64,000 bases of DNA from an uncultured Deferribacteraceae bacterium (GTDB lineage Bacteria > Chrysiogenota > Deferribacteres > Deferribacterales > Mucispirillaceae). The translations under genes were made by a program, and so were the position numbers. Below, in pieces: positions 54,401-63,778 of the stretch (the stretch's first letter is position 1; each line of letters opens with the position of its first letter). Where the stretch lies: the NCBI GenBank assembly GCA_947041165.1, contig CAMRCY010000004.1, positions 1 through 64,000 of the forward strand, given 5' to 3'. The notes under the pieces were generated by a model. The model had not been told where the DNA came from. It saw nothing but the letters and a program-made list of their open reading frames with translations, and did not search any database.

Positions 54401-55074
54401 AAACTATAGTTTGAGTAAGCTTCCTTAGTACCACCTACGAATTGTGATAATGCAAGCTTTGCATCTTTTGGTTTTTCAAAAGTAGCACCGTAATATGATG
54501 TTGATGAACCTGTAAACTCAAATATCGCAGCTCTACCATATTTATCATAAATAGATCTATATTTTTGAGCTACCTCTTTCATTGCAACTTGAGATGGTAT
54601 TCTAATAAAACCTGTAACATCACCTCTAGCCTTTGTCTGCTTTAATGTATATTTTAATCTACCCGGATGATATAATTTATATTTAAAAGCTCTAGCTTTC
54701 ACACAAGTTAATGCTCTAGAGTCATTATACTGTTCTCTATTTCTTAAGTTACCCTCATAATCATAATCACTCTCATCTGAGGTAACTCTCACTACTCTAC
54801 CATTTACTACATGAAACTTTGACACACAACGAGCACCTACTCCACAGTTATGAGCACACCCTCCATGATAAGTTTTTGCATTCGATAGATCCTCTGGTGA
54901 AACAACATTATCTAATCCTCCACCGTTACCTATAAAAATAGGCTCGCCTGATCCTTTCTCACAACCGATAATCGCAGCCGATCCACCTACCGCTAACGTA
55001 GCTTTTATAAAACTTCGTCTGCTAACAGATAGCTTGCTACTTATCGCATCAACTATACTCTTCATTTTACTCAT
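51463..55074 (-). CDS. dmsA: DmsA-like molybdopterin oxidoreductase catalytic subunit (operon 1)
   Basis: 1,203 residues, clearly longer than E. coli DmsA (~800). A Tat signal (SRRSFIK, 18-24) is followed by a lipobox-like AIIGC with Cys38. FeS cluster FS0 ligands are Cys73, Cys77, Cys83 (with a two-residue longer spacing) and Cys124. The region YSNYSFHQY carries the serine expected as Mo ligand, and KTPEWASVICGTP is a family block. The C-terminal ~150 residues contain the pterin-binding end (INLHQGGWYDPN). Substrate cannot be read; DMSO, TMAO, polysulfide or other oxyanions are all possible. Start has GGAGGAA. No dmsC follows. Confidence 0.85.
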   Translation of the reverse strand: MSKMKSIVDAISSKLSVSRRSFIKATLAVGGSAAIIGCEKGSGEPIFIGNGGGLDNVVSPEDLSNAKTYHGGCAHNCGVGARCVSKFHVVNGRVVRVTSDESDYDYEGNLRNREQYNDSRALTCVKARAFKYKLYHPGRLKYTLKQTKARGDVTGFIRIPSQVAMKEVAQKYRSIYDKYGRAAIFEFTGSSTSYYGATFEKPKDAKLALSQFVGGTKEAYSNYSFHQYTYAYKLTGHPSMWASDTSSEFRSVGYQFPAIASVVKNVVSWGSNILSTNNSSAWAYIRAIEKMKERRPESKVYFIGPEFVDTGVTCATDWVQLRNYTDSALIMGMFYEMIINTVDADGKIMSKPWLDLEYLDTMVYGFFDSPAYWVHKTSGVIKLTDPGDAGYTKVDEVPAGKSLSAYVMGSDDRLTKLNYNKSKNYTATQFSTVQVESKDRTRNLSTCSYPSKADSKYYYKQDMNSPKTPEWASVICGTPAETIKELAKMYCDPAQHPIFSDFSGGIQKQDNGVISMFTLASLLCVTKTFGLHGEGMFVGVFGVGVKDSGKIGLKTDYLDGSSAIPTGRPALYTDPKMAATMSVKEWFNGIKIAFHDVLKEKGYTGKHIPEWDGITRYVNDDGATKAALVYNYPTNLGPTGGFPTTFPDNGLDYYEFDGKAANTQKFAGTRMIINDGGGIQLNQHSNTNDSAEMYKCLPISGDATNPDTFCLATFDIYLSPTARHSDYIFASAVSLEAGDWKDIGGEKIYRPPVSKLPGEAKDGWRFAYEAYKAQVELGDFNGVTVANSHLKYVGTNATSKAYQSSDVLSLDIVDKAIASPASRFYGMSRDEVFANQYRPRVNQPEPTITDVSKGAFGAKLRINLDKYLEKTVDLSTTPFIFNDTLNTRIVPPAKRPENQGSNEHADFVENSGGNNAIVVVRDWGSGENNIAEWGDGTRPELSGRFHVYNNTMVWDYERRYSKWHGWLPKEQRGQTNKDYEGDPIIYPIPMYLDFRDSFNESYGVFPIKDASGKVVKPGIPENDLSKYKGLTLSTTHDRYRVHSSHAENPLLRELNHRTKGGDYGSGNDWKEYAVMPERHIEGATAPISPMISSAVYKKDMKTASWHEIWINDQDAADRGIAENDLIVVENPIGAVRVIARLTKRCVRGHINLHQGGWYDPNPIDGIDDGGCANTLMSSKPSRLDNGNSQQFAYVKVRKDTLFV

Positions 55075-55678
55075 TACTAGATTCCTCCTAAAGATAAATA
55101 ATAGAACAATATTTTATATCTACATTTATAATTTATATAGTTACATACAAATTAATCGATATATATCAATTTAAGTATGTCTTAATTAATATATATAATA
55201 CTTTAAAGATGTCAACGAAAAAACATAATCGCTATTTTATCAAGCAAATTAAGACCTTTTTACTCTTATTCTGATTACTTATCTGTTATTAGATTAGCTT
55301 TTAAAACAGTATTATTATTTTACTTTCCTATCAATGGTTTCTGAAAGTAGCAACAACAAGTTGTAAAGTAACAGTTCTGCAAATATTAGTTTATTTAATA
55401 GTAAGTAGATGATTTTGATATTATTATTTATTTTTATATATAAAAACTTTACAGATAAATAGGCAAAAAATAAGGAAGAGATTTTACTCTCTTCCTTACA
55501 AATGAAACTATTACTAAACCAGACTTCTACTACAAAATACTCTACTTCTTACTAAACGTGTTACGTAGGTGACTTATTAATTTTAGTTTTTATACTTTAA
55601 TTAATCTAAAAGCATATTATAATTACTGCTCTATCCAAAATCAGTTCTGTACAAATATAACGCAAATTCAAGAAACTA
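55075..55678. promoter_or_regulatory. spacer between dms-like operons: promoter of operon 1 and 3' remnant of a duplicated dmsB
   Basis: The left part (to about 55,380) is the upstream region of dmsA 1 and is similar over ~250 bases to the region before dmsA 2, so the operon was duplicated with its control sequence. At 55,472-55,497 is a terminator hairpin identical to that behind operon 1. At 55,564-55,600 a stretch resembles the last codons of dmsB 1 (TACGTAGGTGA...TTAATTTTAGTTTTTATAC), a fragment of an older dmsB copy. No intact gene. Confidence 0.55.
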
Positions 55679-56296
55679 CTATTTATTTGTCCCAGTTATT
55701 TTCAATGCTTTTCTAGGTTTAATAAGTAATGAAGGACCTGTATCGTTTTCATTATTAACATAAGCATACTTAAATTTGCCTGGTGTCACCTGTTCTGCAT
55801 CTGGATAAGTACGCAGTATTTCATCATAATCTGCAACCTTTATCGCATGAACTGGACAAGATCTAACACATATAGCCTCTTCATCTTTATCTAAAAGCTC
55901 AACACACATATTACATTTTTGCATCGGGTGAATTATCTCCCAACTCTCTTTAGATATAGGTTCTTGTTTATCATCTGCTATACCTGGTTCTGCAAAAGGA
56001 CAAGCGTCGATACACTGTTTTAAGTCGATACACTTACTACGGTCAACGATTACTATTCCGTCAGTTCGTTTAGTGATTGCCCCTGCTGCACAAGCTGACA
56101 GACACGCCGGAGTTTCACAATGGTTACACGATTGAACGAATGAATAAAACGCTCCTTCGCTACCCTCTACTTCATTTGTCCAGTGCTTGCGATATGACAC
56201 AGCACCTGGATTAACATTATAATAATCTTTACATGCAACAGTACATGTATTACAACCAATACATCTTGATTGGTCGAAAAAAAATGCCATTCTCAT
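55679..56296 (-). CDS. dmsB: DmsB-like four-cluster ferredoxin subunit (operon 2)
   Basis: 205 residues. Cysteine groups are CIGCNTCTVAC, CNHCETPACLSAC, CIDLKQCIDAC (second Cys replaced by Leu, as in the copy at 50.8 kb) and CNMCVELL..CVRSC. It starts MRMAFFFDQSRC with GGAG well placed, 10 bases after the dmsA 2 stop. Its C terminus (ending SLLIKPRKALKITGTNK) differs from copy 1. The paired replacement in both copies argues that the altered cluster is functional. Confidence 0.88.
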   Translation of the reverse strand: MRMAFFFDQSRCIGCNTCTVACKDYYNVNPGAVSYRKHWTNEVEGSEGAFYSFVQSCNHCETPACLSACAAGAITKRTDGIVIVDRSKCIDLKQCIDACPFAEPGIADDKQEPISKESWEIIHPMQKCNMCVELLDKDEEAICVRSCPVHAIKVADYDEILRTYPDAEQVTPGKFKYAYVNNENDTGPSLLIKPRKALKITGTNK

Positions 56297-56306
56297 AATC
56301 TATCTC

Positions 56307-59300
56307 CTAATAATCGATTTTCGTAACTTTAACCATCGCTGATTGCTGTCCGTTACCATGATCTGCTCTTGATGGTTGTGATGCCATTAACGTATTAGCG
56401 TTACCACCAACATCAACCGTTTTACCACCTATCTCACGTGGGTCATACCATGAACCTTGATGTAAATCAACAAACCCTCTTGAACAACGCACCGTTAATC
56501 TTGCAACACATCTAACGATACCTATCGGATTTGAAACTTCAACTAAATCTCCATCTTCAAGACCTAACCCTTTACCATCGGTTGCATTGATATATATCTC
56601 ACTATATGATGCGATGTTTTTATTGATCTCATCAACTGTTCCATCTGCATTTATCGTTTGATTAGACGTTGGATAAGTTCCACCTTTATTAACTGCAAAC
56701 GCTTTAGGACCTACTGCATACTCATTATAATCATTAGCAGGTTTAAAGTTACCTTTTGCATCTCTACCCGGTACACGGTGTGATAACTCTCTTAGCATCG
56801 GATTTTCTGCTAATGATGAGTGAGTACGATAACGATTATGTGTAGTTGTCATGCAAAACGGCAAATCTTCTATTTTATCTGCACCACCGTACGCTTCCAT
56901 AAAGTAATCTTGATATGCATTGTATAATGGTATTTCAAGAACAATCCTATCTCCTTCTAGATCTTTATGTTGCTGTCCACGTTGATTTGCAGGGAGATAA
57001 CCGTGATATTTACTAAACTTGTTCTCATACTGCCATACAAATACTGGAGAATAAACTTGAAAACGCCATGCAGATTTAGGTGCAGTATCCGTGTTGCTAA
57101 ACTCGTTACCGTAACCACCTGTTGCTACCTCATTAGTAGGTATCTTGTTACTAGAAGTGATAAATGGATTAGTTACTTTATCCGCTAAACCCTTATAAGC
57201 ATCCATTACTACCTTATGAGTAAGAACTGGAAGAGCATCATCATTCGATTTAGCTGGTAGATAAGGATTCTTTAAAAACTCTTTCCAACTCATACCAAAA
57301 TATGGACTAGTTAGATCTCCGCTTGCTGTGTTAAATTCTTTTCGAACTAACGCTTCAACAGATTTATCCCCACCTGTAAAATCTGCTGCAGCACCTGCTG
57401 CACTTGAATCTACTTTTTCATACGCTTTTAATAGTTCGTTTGCAAAATTCCACATAGGTTTTGCTTCCCCAGGAGGAGTAGATACTTGTGGCATATATAA
57501 ATTTGAACCCATATTTGGAGTTATTATATCTTGTTGCTCCCAAGCAGTTGTTGCTGGTAGAACGTAATCACTCCATCTAGGTGTTGCTGACATAAAATTA
57601 TCAAATGACATTAAACAAAATGTTTCTCCATCTTTATAATCATTTAAGTCTAAACATTCTAACATCTCTCTTGAATCGTTTGAGTTCTCATGCTGGTTCA
57701 TAAATATATTACCACCAGTGTTATACATTAAACGAATACCTGAACGCTTTTCATTACCTAGATTACCAACTTGTCTTCCTTCCCAATCGTAGAATGTATG
57801 TCCACTATCCGTATATGTTTCTATCACACCATCAGCATCTCTTTTCCACTTTATAAATGTTTTTGTACCACCATCATCCCAATAAACATCTGGTGTTGTC
57901 TCTGTACCTTTTTCATAGTTAGGGATATATTTAGCCTTGTATCCATTCTTTTGTAACTCTTTTGCATAAGCCATTTTCATAGCTGTATGCCATGCTGTAC
58001 ATGATGCTCTAGCTTTATTAGCAACAGGAAATCCAGTGGCTAACAGTGGACGATTAACTTTAACTTTTAAAGCTTTAGGATCTGCTGTCGATGATGGCTT
58101 GATATACCAAAAAAATCCTGCACCCTCTGTACCTACATTTTTTGTTATTACATGTAACGCTTGAACTGCAAATAAGTTAATTACTCCGTCTGCTTGTTTT
58201 TGCATACCACCAGACCACGAAGATATTACAGGGCCTCCTTTAGCATAAACCTCTGCAAAACGCTTAATAGCTTCAACTGGAACTCCAGTTATAGCTGATG
58301 CCCATTCAGGAGTTTTTGGAGTTTTGAAATCTTTCTTTGTTTTATATTTTGTGCTAACAACAGTAGCTGTAATATCATATGAACATGATGCCCAACGTTT
58401 CATAGTACCATTAATCTTTGTTAACTCAACCGCTGTATAGTTTGTAGTAGTATCGCTATACGCTTTTGCACTACTATTATTACCAAGCACCCAAGAACTA
58501 TATGATCTACCCGCTGGAACTGCTTCAATTTTTCTAGTTCCTGTATCTGTAGTAATCGTACCCGCTGCTTCATCTATAGAGTATGCTGGAGAATCAAAAA
58601 AACCGTATACCATCGTATCAAGATAATCAACATCTAGCCATGGATTAGCTTTTAATGCTCCTGTTGTTAAATCAAATGTCATATCTAACATATGATAGAC
58701 CATACCTGCAACTAATGCCGCATCTGTATAAGGTTTTGATACTAACCACTCATCAGCTAAAGTTACGCCACCATCTGAAAAATATGGACCAACGAAGTAA
58801 ACTTTTGCATTACTATCACGAACTTTCATATCCTCCATACTTTTAACATAAGCAAATGTATTATTATTCCGTGTAGAGATCGCGTTATCACCCCATAACA
58901 CGATGTTCTTACCGTGCTTAGCGATACTGTTACTATTCACATTTTTCCCGTCTACTCCAGTATAATTATCACCTAAATAAGTATATTGGTGAGAACTATA
59001 TGTTCCGTAAAACAAATTTTGAGCCCCACCCATATACCTAAAAACAACCCCACTTGTTAAGCCCTTATACCCTGATCCCATTGGACCAGTTGATGCACCT
59101 TGAAACTGCCCTGCAGATGCACCAGAAGCATACAACGAATAAATACCATCTATACCATATTTATCAATAACAGCTTTATGTTTTGTAGCAAGCTCTGTTA
59201 ACGCCTGATCCCATGATATACGTATAAAGCCTGTTAAGTCTCCACGCGTTTTAGTTTGCTTTAATGGATATAATAATCTACCCGGATGATATAAACGATA

Positions 59301-59687
59301 TTTGTAACTACGACATCTTGTACATGCTCTTGTTTGTGGGAAATTTCTACTATTTTTATCTAAAAAAGTTCCATCTGACGTATGAGTGCTTTCATCAGTT
59401 AATATTCTAGCTATACGACCGTTTGAAACCTCTGCAACTGATACGCAACGACCACCACAGTTGTGAGTTCCTGAACCATAAAATCTTTCATAGGTTTTTG
59501 GATCAGTTGGATCTCCTGAACCACCATCTCCTGAACCATCTCCTACAAAAATAGGTTCTCCTGATCCTTTCTCACAACCGATAATCGCAGCAGATCCGCC
59601 TACCGCTAACGTAGCTTTTATAAAACTTCGTCTGCTAACAGATAACTTACTACTTATCGCATCAACGATACTCTTCATTTTACTCAT
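56307..59687 (-). CDS. dmsA: DmsA-like molybdopterin oxidoreductase catalytic subunit (operon 2)
   Basis: 1,126 residues. The first 46 residues are identical to those of operon 1 (Tat SRRSFIK, lipobox AIIGC), after which the proteins diverge. FS0 ligands differ: Cys77 and Cys81 (HNCGGRC), then Cys122 and Cys125 (ACTRC); the first expected Cys is Gly73. The Mo-ligand serine is in FYGTYSSHQY; KTPEWASAITGVP and DLHQGSWYDPR are family blocks. The protein probably handles a related but different substrate from the enzyme of operon 1, or works under a different condition. No dmsC gene is adjacent. Confidence 0.85.
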   Translation of the reverse strand: MSKMKSIVDAISSKLSVSRRSFIKATLAVGGSAAIIGCEKGSGEPIFVGDGSGDGGSGDPTDPKTYERFYGSGTHNCGGRCVSVAEVSNGRIARILTDESTHTSDGTFLDKNSRNFPQTRACTRCRSYKYRLYHPGRLLYPLKQTKTRGDLTGFIRISWDQALTELATKHKAVIDKYGIDGIYSLYASGASAGQFQGASTGPMGSGYKGLTSGVVFRYMGGAQNLFYGTYSSHQYTYLGDNYTGVDGKNVNSNSIAKHGKNIVLWGDNAISTRNNNTFAYVKSMEDMKVRDSNAKVYFVGPYFSDGGVTLADEWLVSKPYTDAALVAGMVYHMLDMTFDLTTGALKANPWLDVDYLDTMVYGFFDSPAYSIDEAAGTITTDTGTRKIEAVPAGRSYSSWVLGNNSSAKAYSDTTTNYTAVELTKINGTMKRWASCSYDITATVVSTKYKTKKDFKTPKTPEWASAITGVPVEAIKRFAEVYAKGGPVISSWSGGMQKQADGVINLFAVQALHVITKNVGTEGAGFFWYIKPSSTADPKALKVKVNRPLLATGFPVANKARASCTAWHTAMKMAYAKELQKNGYKAKYIPNYEKGTETTPDVYWDDGGTKTFIKWKRDADGVIETYTDSGHTFYDWEGRQVGNLGNEKRSGIRLMYNTGGNIFMNQHENSNDSREMLECLDLNDYKDGETFCLMSFDNFMSATPRWSDYVLPATTAWEQQDIITPNMGSNLYMPQVSTPPGEAKPMWNFANELLKAYEKVDSSAAGAAADFTGGDKSVEALVRKEFNTASGDLTSPYFGMSWKEFLKNPYLPAKSNDDALPVLTHKVVMDAYKGLADKVTNPFITSSNKIPTNEVATGGYGNEFSNTDTAPKSAWRFQVYSPVFVWQYENKFSKYHGYLPANQRGQQHKDLEGDRIVLEIPLYNAYQDYFMEAYGGADKIEDLPFCMTTTHNRYRTHSSLAENPMLRELSHRVPGRDAKGNFKPANDYNEYAVGPKAFAVNKGGTYPTSNQTINADGTVDEINKNIASYSEIYINATDGKGLGLEDGDLVEVSNPIGIVRCVARLTVRCSRGFVDLHQGSWYDPREIGGKTVDVGGNANTLMASQPSRADHGNGQQSAMVKVTKIDY

Positions 59688-60646
59688 TACTAGATTCCCC
59701 CTAAATATACATAATAGAACACTATTTTAGTATCAATACTCATAATCCATATATCTTCATAAATTACAACGTACAACATTCACACAAATGACAATATATA
59801 TATGATAGTTAATATAGATGTATCATTTTTAATATATTTCAATTAATATATATTATACTTACAGGATGTCAATGAAAAAATAAAATCCTTATTTTATAAA
59901 GCAAATTAAGACTATTTCGCTCTTGTTAAGATTATTTATATGTTTTTTTATCAGATTTTAGAACTATGTTATTATTTCCCTTTAAAATCAATAGTTTTTA
60001 AAAATCAATAATAACAAGATGTAAAACAACAGTTTTAAAATATAGATCTACTAGTATCTAAATTGAAAATATAAAACTTTAAAAAATATTCTAATTTTCT
60101 AAAATATCGTAAAAAAATAATGTTTAAGTATAACTTTAACAATACTTATTACAAAATAAATAGTATTTTAAATATTCAAAGTAGGAATAATTCCCCTTAT
60201 TTGATACAATTTTTCATCGTTTATATATGCATATAATAAATTATTTATATTTCTACGGCACGTTTCTTGCTATTAAATATACGTTACTAAAAGTAATACA
60301 CTCTAATTACTATAGTGATTTTCAATAACAACGGGGCGACTGTTCTTGCCAATGCTTTAAATTATATTAAGTATTTTGATTAATATAACTCCTTTATCAT
60401 GAGCGACTTTTAATATCCATTACTAGCAACTAGCAATGATTAGTTGATTATGTTAGGAAGGATTTTAGAGGTTTCGAATCAAACAAAAAATGTTTTAACA
60501 ATTATTAATGTTTTGGTGTATCCAAAGATCAGATTTATATTTAATACTGCTTTATGCATAATACTTATAACTCAGATTATTAAACTCTATTAAATTGATA
60601 ACAAACATAATTTAGCTTCACATCACAGAAAGGAGAAAGCGAAATA
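59688..60646. promoter_or_regulatory. 959-base intergenic region: dms operon 2 leader and upstream of the Asn-rich gene
   Basis: No plausible gene. The first ~300 bases are the dmsA 2 leader, partly alike to that of dmsA 1. Further right it is AT-rich, with a possible regulatory stretch around 60,330-60,350 (CAACGGGGCGACTG) but nothing decisive. AAAGGAGAAAG precedes the next gene. Confidence 0.4.
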
Positions 60647-61690
60647 ATGATAGATAACAAAATTCAAAATAGTAACTATTATAACTCAATTAATAGTTCT
60701 AACAACACAACTAACATAAATAAAAATGTAGCTACTGACTTTAATAGTCTGATCGCAGGTTCTAGTAATACAGCTAATAAATATATGGATACTGTTCAGC
60801 AATTTAGTAATATTACTAAAAGTAGTAAAAGTATAGGCAACGCATATAATAATGCAATTAAAAATTATGACACTATCCCTAAAAGCAGTAACGGTGTAGA
60901 GGATCGTTACAATAGCGAAAACAACGCTACTGAAAATGTCGATCCGAACGATTACAACATACCGATACCTACTATCAGAAGTGATCATACTGGAGCTACC
61001 TATCATACAGGTTTAGGAGAAGATAATGGAGTGCTCTTCTCAGGATCAACAACTAAGAGAATGGTTTTTGATATTAGGTATGCTGAACACTCTACTGATG
61101 AAAATCCTATAATGTCTGCACGGGGACAAGATGAAAATGGAGAACCATTTACACAGTTAATCACTCTGAATAAAGTGAACCCTAGTGATGCAACTCCTGT
61201 AGAAATAATCGCATTACAATCTCACCTACAAACAGATGAAGATGAGCTATTAATAGGTGATACTTTTCTGATGAATGGCTCTTACGGTTATAATGAATAC
61301 GGTGGAAACCTTAACGATAGAAATAATTACATTTCATCACTTAGAGCGGATGAACATCGATACTCTTATTCAATAAATAACGGACCCGAAGTACCGCTTG
61401 ACTTAACAACAATATTAAATAGGTTTACAGACTTTATGAACAAACATAATATCGCTGAACAGGATGATTCTGCGAAACTTGACGCAGCTTATAAACAAAA
61501 ATTAATAACTGATGCATCAGAAGAGTTAGACGATTTAGTTGTAGAGAGTCTTGTAAATGAAGCTAATTTAGAGGATGAATTATTAGAACAGTTAGATACA
61601 AGTAAAGATGATGATAACGTAAATAAAGATGATAGTAATTTCAATAAAGATGGTGGTAGTTTCAATAAAGATGGTGGTAGTTTAGTTTGA
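60647..61690 (+). CDS. Asn/Asp-rich hypothetical protein with degenerate C-terminal repeats
   Basis: 347 residues, no signal peptide. The N-terminal ~85 residues are Asn/Ser-rich low complexity, a middle domain (about 100-260: GVLFSGSTTKRMVFDIRY, QLITLNKVNPSDATPVEIIALQSHL) looks folded, and the end is acidic. It closes with near-perfect 7-residue repeats (NKDGGSF/NKDGGSL). Ribosome site AAAGGAG. The same reading frame continues coding-like for 47 codons after two TGA stops. Family not recognised; the layout suits a secreted or flagellum-associated protein, but this is a guess. Confidence 0.5.
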   Translation: MIDNKIQNSNYYNSINSSNNTTNINKNVATDFNSLIAGSSNTANKYMDTVQQFSNITKSSKSIGNAYNNAIKNYDTIPKSSNGVEDRYNSENNATENVDPNDYNIPIPTIRSDHTGATYHTGLGEDNGVLFSGSTTKRMVFDIRYAEHSTDENPIMSARGQDENGEPFTQLITLNKVNPSDATPVEIIALQSHLQTDEDELLIGDTFLMNGSYGYNEYGGNLNDRNNYISSLRADEHRYSYSINNGPEVPLDLTTILNRFTDFMNKHNIAEQDDSAKLDAAYKQKLITDASEELDDLVVESLVNEANLEDELLEQLDTSKDDDNVNKDDSNFNKDGGSFNKDGGSLV

Positions 61691-61705
61691 TTTAATTGGA
61701 TTTGA

Positions 61706-61849
61706 TTTGGTTTTAAAAAATGGCTTACTGAGAATTTTGAAACTATACGTTCTGAGAGTTGCTTTGATATTAAACTTGATCTAATTGATCCAACTTCTAC
61801 TAATTACGGTTCACTTAAATTTACCTTAAAGTTAAGATTCATATTTTAG
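61706..61849 (+). pseudogene. in-frame coding-like remnant after the Asn-rich gene
   Basis: After TGA 61,688-61,690 and TGA 61,703-61,705 the same frame runs open for 47 codons to TAG 61,847-61,849, with protein-like content (FGFKKWLTENFETIRSE..). No ribosome site or start codon precedes it. It may be the detached C-terminal end of a longer ancestral protein. Confidence 0.4.
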
Positions 61850-61908
61850 GGATACGCTTAACGGTTTGGGTTAGTCACTTATGGTTAGTGTTGAGCTTAG
61901 GGTTGTAA

Positions 61909-61964
<56 letters not shown>

Positions 61965-62062
61965 CTAGTTAGTAACTTTTAGATTTATATAGTGTTAGAT
62001 GGGTGCAAAATCATCATCTATATTTATACAAAAGGTAAAATATGACACAGTAAAAATCAAAA

Positions 62063-62818
62063 TTATAAACTGCTTCTCTCCTTCCAGCTAAGCCACTTAT
62101 CTGTACCGCTCATAATTATATCTATAGACTCTTGAGGACATACATTAAATATCAAATCTAAAACTGATAGATAAGGAACAAAGTCACTACAGTTCGTCTG
62201 TGGGTATGGTTTTGGGATAAAATTCTGAAATAATACCTCTACTTCGCAGTCAGGAAAAACTTCATCTTCTTTCATATAATCAAAAGAGCCGTTAGCACAG
62301 ATATATGTAGTCGCACCTGCCCAATTTAAAATTTCTAAAACCCTCTTAGATCTAGTCGATGTTGAACCTGTTTCCTGTGTAAAATCTGAACTATATAAAA
62401 ACTCTCTCTTTATATTTAGATATGTGCAAACTAGTTTTATAAAATCAATATTTATATCAGCCAAGATTTTATAATCACACATTAACCATTTTTCTGCCAT
62501 CGGCATAACTTCATTAAAGTATTTTGCTTTGCTATAGTTTGATGTAAGTCTACGCAAAAACTTCTCTTTCCATGCATGATCTTCAAACAATAAAGCTTCA
62601 TTAATATTTTTTTTAAAGCTTTTACTTTTTTGTATAGGAATTGTATAGTAGCCCGTATCACTACTAAAAGTAAATAACTTATTTCGCAGATGGGTAGACC
62701 CGATAGACAGTTGGTAGTCATCAAGAAAAACAAACTTGTCAGATATATTTATCATTTCATAAAAACCTTGCCATGAAAGAAAAGTTGGTTGCATTAATGA
62801 TACTTTTACTTCTTTCAT
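62063..62818 (-). CDS. WbqC-like family protein
   Basis: 251 residues with the family start MQPTFLSWQGFYEMINISDKFVFLDDYQ and blocks HLRNKL and TIPIQKSK. WbqC-like proteins occur in O-antigen or other surface-glycan loci and are thought to act in sugar or glycine modification; the exact reaction is not established. It is followed upstream by a methyltransferase and a HAD phosphatase on the same strand, consistent with an envelope-glycan operon. Confidence 0.85.
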   Translation of the reverse strand: MKEVKVSLMQPTFLSWQGFYEMINISDKFVFLDDYQLSIGSTHLRNKLFTFSSDTGYYTIPIQKSKSFKKNINEALLFEDHAWKEKFLRRLTSNYSKAKYFNEVMPMAEKWLMCDYKILADINIDFIKLVCTYLNIKREFLYSSDFTQETGSTSTRSKRVLEILNWAGATTYICANGSFDYMKEDEVFPDCEVEVLFQNFIPKPYPQTNCSDFVPYLSVLDLIFNVCPQESIDIIMSGTDKWLSWKERSSL

Positions 62819-62830
62819 AAATAAACCCTA

Positions 62831-63712
62831 CTATAATGTAACATAAAACATAGCTAATCTACCGTAATCTAAATTAGCACTGCACTCCATAAGTTTTATA
62901 TATTCATCAACGTTTTGTTTTACTAAATGATTATCAATCAAAACCCTTGCATTATGAGAACCCTTACCTATATCATTATTTTTATAGTAGTTAGAGTGAT
63001 CATTAGCAAGATACATTTCTATCGGAAAATCTGCTTGTTTTAAAAATATTTTAAAACCTAGTTCCTTGAGAGTATTTTCTAAATTATCAAAATTAAAGTA
63101 GTTAATAACATCTGTAGAAATAACATACTTATCATCAATAAAATTATTGTCTTTTAAAAAATTAGTGAACTTTGAGAAATTATTTCCAGTAGTCACTCTA
63201 AACAAACTATCTTTATGCATTACAGATTTAACTTTTTGTAATAATAATACCGGATCATTAACAATAAAAATAATCTGATCTAAATTTATATAATCATACT
63301 TCAAATCCTTTTTATTTAATTCATCTAAAATATCATAAATATTTCCTTGTGTAAAAAATTTAATAAGATCTTCATTGAAACGATTTATCCCGTCTTTTGA
63401 AAAATCACATAGCGATACATTCCAGCCATTGTCGTGAAAATATTTTGAAAAAAATCCTTCTCCACATCCAAGATCCAGCACGCTACCTTCTGTTTTTTTT
63501 GAGAACATACTATATATACGGCTTGCAACTAACGCTCTGTTTTTAAAATAGATTAACTCATCTGACGTATACGATTTACTATATGCTTTAGTATGTTTAT
63601 TAGATTCTTGATAATATTCATCTCTATATATTTTTTCAATGTCTTCAACACTTGGAGCTACTTCTAGGCTATAAAATCCATACTCATGTTTAACTAACTT
63701 TTCATCAGCCAT
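62831..63712 (-). CDS. class I SAM-dependent methyltransferase
   Basis: 293 residues. The nucleotide-binding motif I is clear (GSVLDLGCGEGFFSKYF) near residue 75-90, followed by NVSLCDFSKDGI (motif II) and a DYINLDQIIFI motif after about 50 more residues. The C-terminal part is beta-rich and not recognised. It lies 12 bases upstream of the WbqC-like gene, so both are cotranscribed. The substrate is probably a sugar or nucleotide-sugar in surface glycan synthesis. Confidence 0.8.
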   Translation of the reverse strand: MADEKLVKHEYGFYSLEVAPSVEDIEKIYRDEYYQESNKHTKAYSKSYTSDELIYFKNRALVASRIYSMFSKKTEGSVLDLGCGEGFFSKYFHDNGWNVSLCDFSKDGINRFNEDLIKFFTQGNIYDILDELNKKDLKYDYINLDQIIFIVNDPVLLLQKVKSVMHKDSLFRVTTGNNFSKFTNFLKDNNFIDDKYVISTDVINYFNFDNLENTLKELGFKIFLKQADFPIEMYLANDHSNYYKNNDIGKGSHNARVLIDNHLVKQNVDEYIKLMECSANLDYGRLAMFYVTL

Positions 63713-63778
63713 CTCTTACCTCTACTTTTTATTAATAAATTATTTTAAACAGCAAATTCACTTCATAAAACATTAACA

